A stretch of DNA of 64,000 bases from Artemia franciscana. Lineage: Eukaryota > Arthropoda > Branchiopoda > Anostraca > Artemiidae. The position numbers and the translations under genes were made by a program. The DNA is taken from positions 15,536,647 through 15,600,646 of the forward strand of contig NC_088879.1 in assembly GCF_032884065.1 (NCBI RefSeq). Direction: 5' to 3'. This document shows, piece after piece, positions 58,745-64,000 of this stretch (position 1 is the stretch's first letter; each line of letters opens with the position of its first letter). The notes below the pieces were generated by a model. The model was not told the origin of the DNA. It did no database searches and saw only the letters and a program-made list of their open reading frames with translations.

Positions 58745-59999
58745 GTGCCATCTAATTTTTAAGCAGCCCATGGCCTGGTGTATCAAAGATTATGTAAGGG
58801 TCAAATTTATTGCAAAGTCCCGTTTTTGGATAGGGACAAAGTGACCTGTTTGAGCTTAAAGATGTATAATTATTTTACGTAATATTTTCATTCTTAATTC
58901 CCAAAAATTTCGATCGAGGGTATAAATTTAAAAGCAAAGGCGGAAAAAGATCCGGTGTCCCACTTGAGCATCTTTTCCCGCCATCAAATTTTGAGTTGGT
59001 GAAGTGTAAACTTTAAAATCGCGTGCTCAAAATCAGTGGTCTCGATTCATGAAAATTAGGGGAGAGGAATATTCTTTTTTCTCAAAAATCCTAGAGAATT
59101 TTTCCAAATTTTTCAATGAAAATTTGAAAACAAAAGTTTTTCAAAAAAATAATAACGAACAAGAAAATATTCAAAATCTAGGTGGAGAACGCCCCCCCCC
59201 CCGCAACTAACGCCACGGCTTAAAAATGGCTATTTTTTATGTAATTAAAAATAGGTTATGTACCTGTTACGAGTAAGCTACCATTTCACTCACCACCAAA
59301 GGCGTATCCAGGATTTTTGTTTGGGGGAAGGAAGGTAACACAAAAAACCTCAATAAGACATATAAAAATTTGTTTACATGCATTTATGTTACGTTTTTAT
59401 GAGTTGGAGAAAAATTCAGTAAGGGGGGGTTCAAACTCCGGTACTCCTCCCCTGGGTATGGACTTGTCACCTACTATATTATTGGCGTTATTATTATTAT
59501 TAGTTGTTGTTGAATAGGGCTGCCGGTAGATTGCTTACTAAAATTGTCTACTTTGGGGTAATTATAAATTAGATGGTGATATTATTTTTATAGATTGCTG
59601 CCTAGTTAGTGTACTTTAAAACAGTACATACTTCTTGAACTTTAGTACAAGCAAAATTATCTTAATTATTAAAATTAAAACTATATTTGTAGAGACTGGT
59701 AAGTGGTACATCACCTCCTTTTTTTATTTGATTTACGTTTAATGTCTCAGTGATTATTTTATTTCAAATGCAATGAGAACTTAAACAATTACTACTAGTT
59801 GACAACAGTCTATTGATTTACCCTTTTACAGACTGTATATTAATCATGCTTCCGTGTAATTGGGCTTAATTATGTCACTCGATTTTATAGTTGTTTTTTT
59901 TAATGTTGTTGTATATGCTTTATATGTTGTTGTGATTTTGATACTTGTGTCTATTACCAATATTGAGCGGCTTCGTTGCTTTATGGTTATCAATGTCTG
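58745..59999. other. Spacer of unit C, no gene recognised
   Basis: Second copy of 13269-14528 with small indels. No conserved frame. Confidence 0.6.
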
Positions 60000-60350
60000 G
60001 TAATTTTAAATCCTGATTCAACAGTTTTTTGTCAGGTAATTTTAAATCGTGATCCAACAGTCTTTTGTCTGGTAATTTTAAATCCTGATTCAACAGTTTT
60101 TTGTCAGGTAATTTTAAATCGTGATCCAACAGTCTTTTGTGTGGTAATTTTAAATTATGATCCAACAGTCTTTTATCTGGTAATTTTAAATCGTGATCCA
60201 ACAGTCTTTTGTCTGGTAATTTTAAATCGTGATCCAACAGTCTTTTGTCTGGTAATTTTAAATCGTGATCCAACAGTTTTTGTCTGGTAATTTTAAATCG
60301 TGATCCAACAGTATTTTGTCTGGTAATTTTAAATCACAATCCAACAGTCT
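60000..60350 (+). repeat. 36-bp minisatellite, unit C
   Basis: About ten units of the same array as 14529-14857. A two-unit block (CCTGATTCAACAGTTTTTTG type plus the standard type) is itself repeated, and one unit near 60270 has lost a base, which closes the long frames. Confidence 0.92.
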
Positions 60351-60414
60351 TTTACCTGGTAATTTTGGCTGGATAAAGTTCCAGTTTGGAATTAGTTGAT
60401 TTTTATAATTTGGG

Positions 60415-60515
60415 ATCAAATTATTACCAAATTATAATTGGTAAATTATTACCAAATTATAATTAATTATTACCAAATTATTATCAAATTATAAATTGGG
60501 ATCAATTTGGGATAA
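60415..60515. repeat. AT-rich TTACCAAATTATAAT repeats, unit C
   Basis: Third copy of the block at 14905-15010. Confidence 0.75.
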
Positions 60516-62107
60516 TTACCACTAAACTAGCTTCCATCGATCCATCAATAAGTAGTTGCAGCACAAGAACAAATTATGTTAGAATCATTTGCTTAAAGTC
60601 GGAACAGAACGAAGAGACCAAGTCAAATAAGTGGTCTGAAAAATCTTCACAGGAATTTGAATCAATGCCTTTTGATTTTGGATACCGCATAAGACTTGAA
60701 AACGTTTATATTTGAAGGCAAAATTTCCTCAGCGGGTTTTAAGTTTTGCAAATACATCTCAGCAAAAATTATAAAAATTATTAAAATACAATTAATTTGT
60801 GTGATTTTATGTTTTGTTTTTTTGTTTGCTGTAAACGCAACCTTTCATCAAGCTGCGGTATCACAATTATCACAATCCAATTACCACAATATAAATTATC
60901 ACAATCCAAGATTTCTTTGTGCCAAAAATTGGCTTTGTTAAAAGTAGAATAATTTGGAAATGTTGATTCATTCTAAAATTCCCCAAAAATAGAAATATAA
61001 AGCTTTTCAAACATCACATTTTGTCTTTCAACTAAGGTTCATCAGTGCAAAAAAATAAAATAGAATAAAAAAAAATCTGCTAAGGATCAAAATCTGCTGC
61101 CTTCAGATTTTTTTTTTTTTTTTAACTATACAACAGTGAAAGAAGTGAAGATAAAGGTTCTCCCTGTGCAAAACATGTTAACTAGGATTATCCTGCTTAT
61201 TAGATGGCGATTGGGTGTCCATTTACAAACAATTTTCAAGATTTAGAGAATAGACACATGTATTTAAGAATGTGATAGAAAAACCCAATAATGGGTTTTT
61301 CAAATCAATAATGAACAAGTAATCTATCGTGATAAAAACTTTATTTTCTGCTTTTTAAAATCTAAATTCTGAGACTGTTACTCAGAAACATTTGATCTGA
61401 GATTATCAGCTATTACGTTTCATACATTGTTCCTTGTGTGCATTGCTTATTTTTTGAAATGCAACAGTGACGGTTCTGGCCTCTTTTGCACCCGGGGCAA
61501 AATCTTAGTTAGCGTCCCCTCCTCCTGTCTCCCACAAAATTTTTGGGGCAAACACTAAAAAAATTTGCGTTTGTTAAAACAATTATTTTCAGTTTATTGT
61601 TAACAAAAAATTTATTTTTAATTGTTTTATTATTAACAATTATTTTTAATTATTATAATTTGATTATTTTTTAATTTATTTTTATTTTATTGATATAGTA
61701 ATTATTTTTATTTATTAACGACACCCTCTACTTTAGTTTTAATAAAAATAAAATTACAAAAGGATTATAACAGTAAAGATAACTGATTTGAAACTTCGTA
61801 ACCCTGAAATTTTTGCGTCTGAGGCAAATGCCCTGTCTTTTCCACCCCTCAAACAGCCTCTGAAATAAAAAAAAAACTGTATTTATCGTTGTTTTTGTAT
61901 ATCACTAAAGGTCTTTGAAGAAACCAATTTTTAAAACAAATTCGCTTGAATCCTAATCCCTTCAACCTAAATTTGTTTTCTTATCAATAGATGGTTCATT
62001 ACTGTTCGTCGTTTTTCATTTGAAAATTCTCTGAGAAATTCTCAATAGAAAAGTGCAAAAAAAGGTCTCAGGTGGACCAAAATTTCTAAAAAAAAAATCC
62101 TGACAAA
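60516..62107. other. Spacer of unit C, no gene recognised
   Basis: Matches 15011-16260, except for a small rearrangement near 61290 and about 350 bp at 61760-62107 found only here. No gene. Confidence 0.6.
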
Positions 62108-63316
62108 CGAGGCGTGTTTTTAAAGCAAGGTCCGTTTGAACATATCTACGCAACGAATGTCCTGTGGTGGCTCAGTGGATTTGACCTTAGCTTGGTAATA
62201 CGGGACCCAGAGTTCGAATCACGCTGCAGGAATGCACTGCAGGGCCGACGCAGGGACCTTAGTAGTCAAGAAGTGTCGTTAATTCTTAAATAAATAATAA
62301 ATCTACGCAACGAAAGATTATTTCAAAATAGTAAATTTATTTTCAGAGAGAGCACACTTTACTCTATTTAACAGCATAGTTGCCAGGTTTGTTCAGACAC
62401 TTATCCTACCTCTCAACTAATTTTAAAGTAACCTCTGTATAAAACTTGCTGTCAGCTTCGGTAATCCAAAATTCACTGACATTTTTACGTCGACGTCATC
62501 ATTGTCACGGTTGCCACTTAGGTATTGCTTGAGATCACAGCTAAGATACCAATGCAGTTATTAAAACTCCATTTATTTTTGGGACACAGTGCGCGGTAGC
62601 GATGCTAGTGGCTGGAGACTGGCAGTCTGAATCTAAAAGTCGGAGTAATTCACAGCTTAGATACCAATACAAAACAAAATTGCGTTCCCACCTATGGTGT
62701 TATAGTACGATCTACGCGTCGGAGCGCGGGCTTGGAGGAAGCGCCAAGTTCAGAGCTCTGTACTAAAAGCTTCTCATGGGCAAGATAGGAGTTTTCATAC
62801 CTGTATTGATATCTAAGCTATGCTTGAGGTGGAGAAACGGGTGGTAAACGCTCGGCGCATGATCAGAACTGTTGGGTGAATGGCCTAAAAATTCCCTGGG
62901 CAAAACTGTCCAACGAATTACAGGTCTAACCTGCAGCATGAGGTCATGCACTGTCATGAAGAAGGACAATTCCCTTTTTTCAGGATGCTACGTGTTTTCT
63001 ATTCCATGTTCTGTTGCCTTGATTTGGGTGTGATATCTCCAGTTCAACCGGTTGCCACCTCAGTAAGAACCATTATGATGATGGCGATGATGTAAAAACG
63101 GCAGTGAACCTATGGTTATCGGTGCTGGTGGTAAATTTCTATGAAAAGGTTACTTTAAAATTAGTTGAGAAGAATAATAAGTGTTTGAACAAGCTTGTCA
63201 ACTATGCCATTAAATAGGGTAAAGTATGTACTTTATGAAAATAAATTCACTTTTTTAAAATTATCTTTCGTTGTTTAGTTGTGTTCAATCGGTCCTTACT
63301 TTAAAAACACGCCTTG
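62108..63316 (-). mobile_element. Decayed mariner-like element, unit C
   Basis: Left end CGAGGCGTGTTTTTAAAGCA (not preceded by TA here); right end TACTTTAAAAACACGCCTTG followed by TA. A 68-codon minus-strand frame (62763-62969) preserves FMTVHDLMLQ and SPNSSDHAPSVYHPFLHLKH, the best surviving piece of the mariner catalytic region among the three copies. A SINE is inserted at 62158-62300. Confidence 0.8.
62158..62300 (+). mobile_element. tRNA-derived SINE (short form) inside mariner
   Basis: Flanked by a perfect 14-bp target duplication ATCTACGCAACGAA (62144-62157 and 62301-62314). A box TGGCTCAGTGG, B box GTTCGAATCAC, body TGCACTGCAGGGCCGACG and an AAATAAATAATAA tail. Same family as 40531-40765 but without the 5' extension. 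Perfect duplication implies a fairly recent insertion. Confidence 0.93.
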
Positions 63317-63582
63317 TATAAAAAAATAAGCTTCTAAAATGGAGGCAATGGGCCTTTGACCCTCGATCCTGAAGGGTCCACCCAAGGTTGTATCTAGGAG
63401 GTGGTTCTGACTCGTAAAAACAAAATGAAAATGAATATAAAGGAAATTTCAATGCGTTTTTAAGTTTTTTGCAAAAAAAAACGAAAAAATACCCCTCCCT
63501 CGAACGAAAATTAGGGATGTGCCCTTGGATCCACCCCACAACACTTTAGGCTGTCAAAAAAAAACAAAGGTATTGCGTCAAA
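63317..63582. other. Spacer to the C/D unit junction
   Basis: Matches 17368-17628. No gene. Confidence 0.55.
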
Positions 63583-64000
63583 TGAGTAGTTTTCATTTGT
63601 ATACACAAAGAATTATATTTAATAAATTAAAATTATTTCTATGTGCTCTAAGCTTTCGACAAAGTTTCGTCACAAGAAATTAAATGAAACAAGAACCTTA
63701 GCGAAATTTGAAACAAACAATAAGGGAATATATTTCGTGTTTGCCTTGATATATCTTTAGAATAATGATGTGCAAGGCCGTATCCATGGGGATGGGCTTT
63801 ACCCCACCCCCCATGAAATGTTTGTCCGACTTGTGAAAATAATAAAATTGTCTAAAAACACATTTTTGATACACTTCAAAGCTTTTTCGTCCCCCTTCCT
63901 TGAGAATATAGCTCCACAATCCTGGAGACGGCCTTGATTATCTATAAAAAAATATTTTTGCGTTATATGAACTACTAGCAGGGTTCAACTAAGGACAAAA
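63583..64000. repeat. Tandem macro-unit, start of copy D
   Basis: The last 418 bases repeat the beginning of the macro-unit with scattered substitutions, so the array continues beyond the right edge. No gene is seen in them. Confidence 0.85.

Larger units (their letters stand above)
32589..63582. repeat. Tandem macro-unit, copy C (with 16.8-kb insertion cluster)
   Basis: Third copy, 30,994 bp. It matches A and B from 32589 to about 41814 and from about 58601 to 63582. The segment between holds the 295-bp-repeat element, the Penelope-like element and the Helitron cluster. Two tRNA-derived SINEs (40531-40765 and 62158-62300) and about 350 bp near 61760-62107 are also private to this copy. Confidence 0.88.

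Overview
The window is AT-rich, repeat-dominated eukaryotic nuclear DNA. It holds no operons, no intact single-copy host gene and almost no intact long coding frame. It contains a LINE with separate ORF1 and ORF2, RepHel Helitrons with hairpin-CTAG ends, a Penelope-like reverse transcriptase, decayed mariner elements with TA-flanked ends, and tRNA-derived SINEs. This mixture suggests an invertebrate animal, most likely an arthropod (crustacean or chelicerate). That placement is inference; no marker gene fixes the species.

Layout. The window is built from a large tandem unit whose start (TGAGTAGTTTTCATTT) lies at 1, 17629, 32589 and 63583. Unit A is 1-17628, unit B 17629-32588, unit C 32589-63582, and unit D has only begun at the right edge. 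Without later insertions the shared unit is about 13.4 kb. In order it holds: spacer; a minus-strand LINE (ORF2 then ORF1 along the plus strand); on the same strand, a 3'-terminal piece of the host nuclease gene EXD2 (HNH-like zinc module plus C-terminus, without the DEDDy exonuclease domain); a 36-bp minisatellite; AT-rich spacer; and a decayed mariner. All three LINE and all three EXD2 copies are broken, mostly by different mutations.

Copy-specific insertions. Unit A carries a non-coding element made of ~295-bp tandem repeats (453-2432), a second piece of the same family (10917-12240) and a non-autonomous Helitron (about 12260-13106). Unit B carries a 3.03-kb composite insertion inside LINE ORF2 (21700-24730), with two tRNA-Lys-like sequences and two long-armed foldback elements, and lacks the sequence between EXD2 and the minisatellite. 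Unit C carries about 16.8 kb of extra DNA (41815-58604): the 295-bp-repeat element, a Penelope-like RT with inverted flanking arms, and a Helitron cluster. That cluster has a nearly complete RepHel gene (48788-53471), a 505-bp duplication of its helicase end, an inverted truncated RepHel copy (54276-55719) and several non-autonomous derivatives. Two Helitron 5' ends meet head to head in a 62-bp near-perfect palindrome at 55860-55921.

Function. Nothing here forms a working host pathway. The locus records mobile DNA amplified by segmental tandem duplication and then nested insertion. The least expected items are the triplicated EXD2 module beside the LINE, the Helitron cluster lying between Penelope-like arms that carry a hammerhead-like core, and a conserved 48-codon frame of unknown origin (13125-13268 and 58601-58744).
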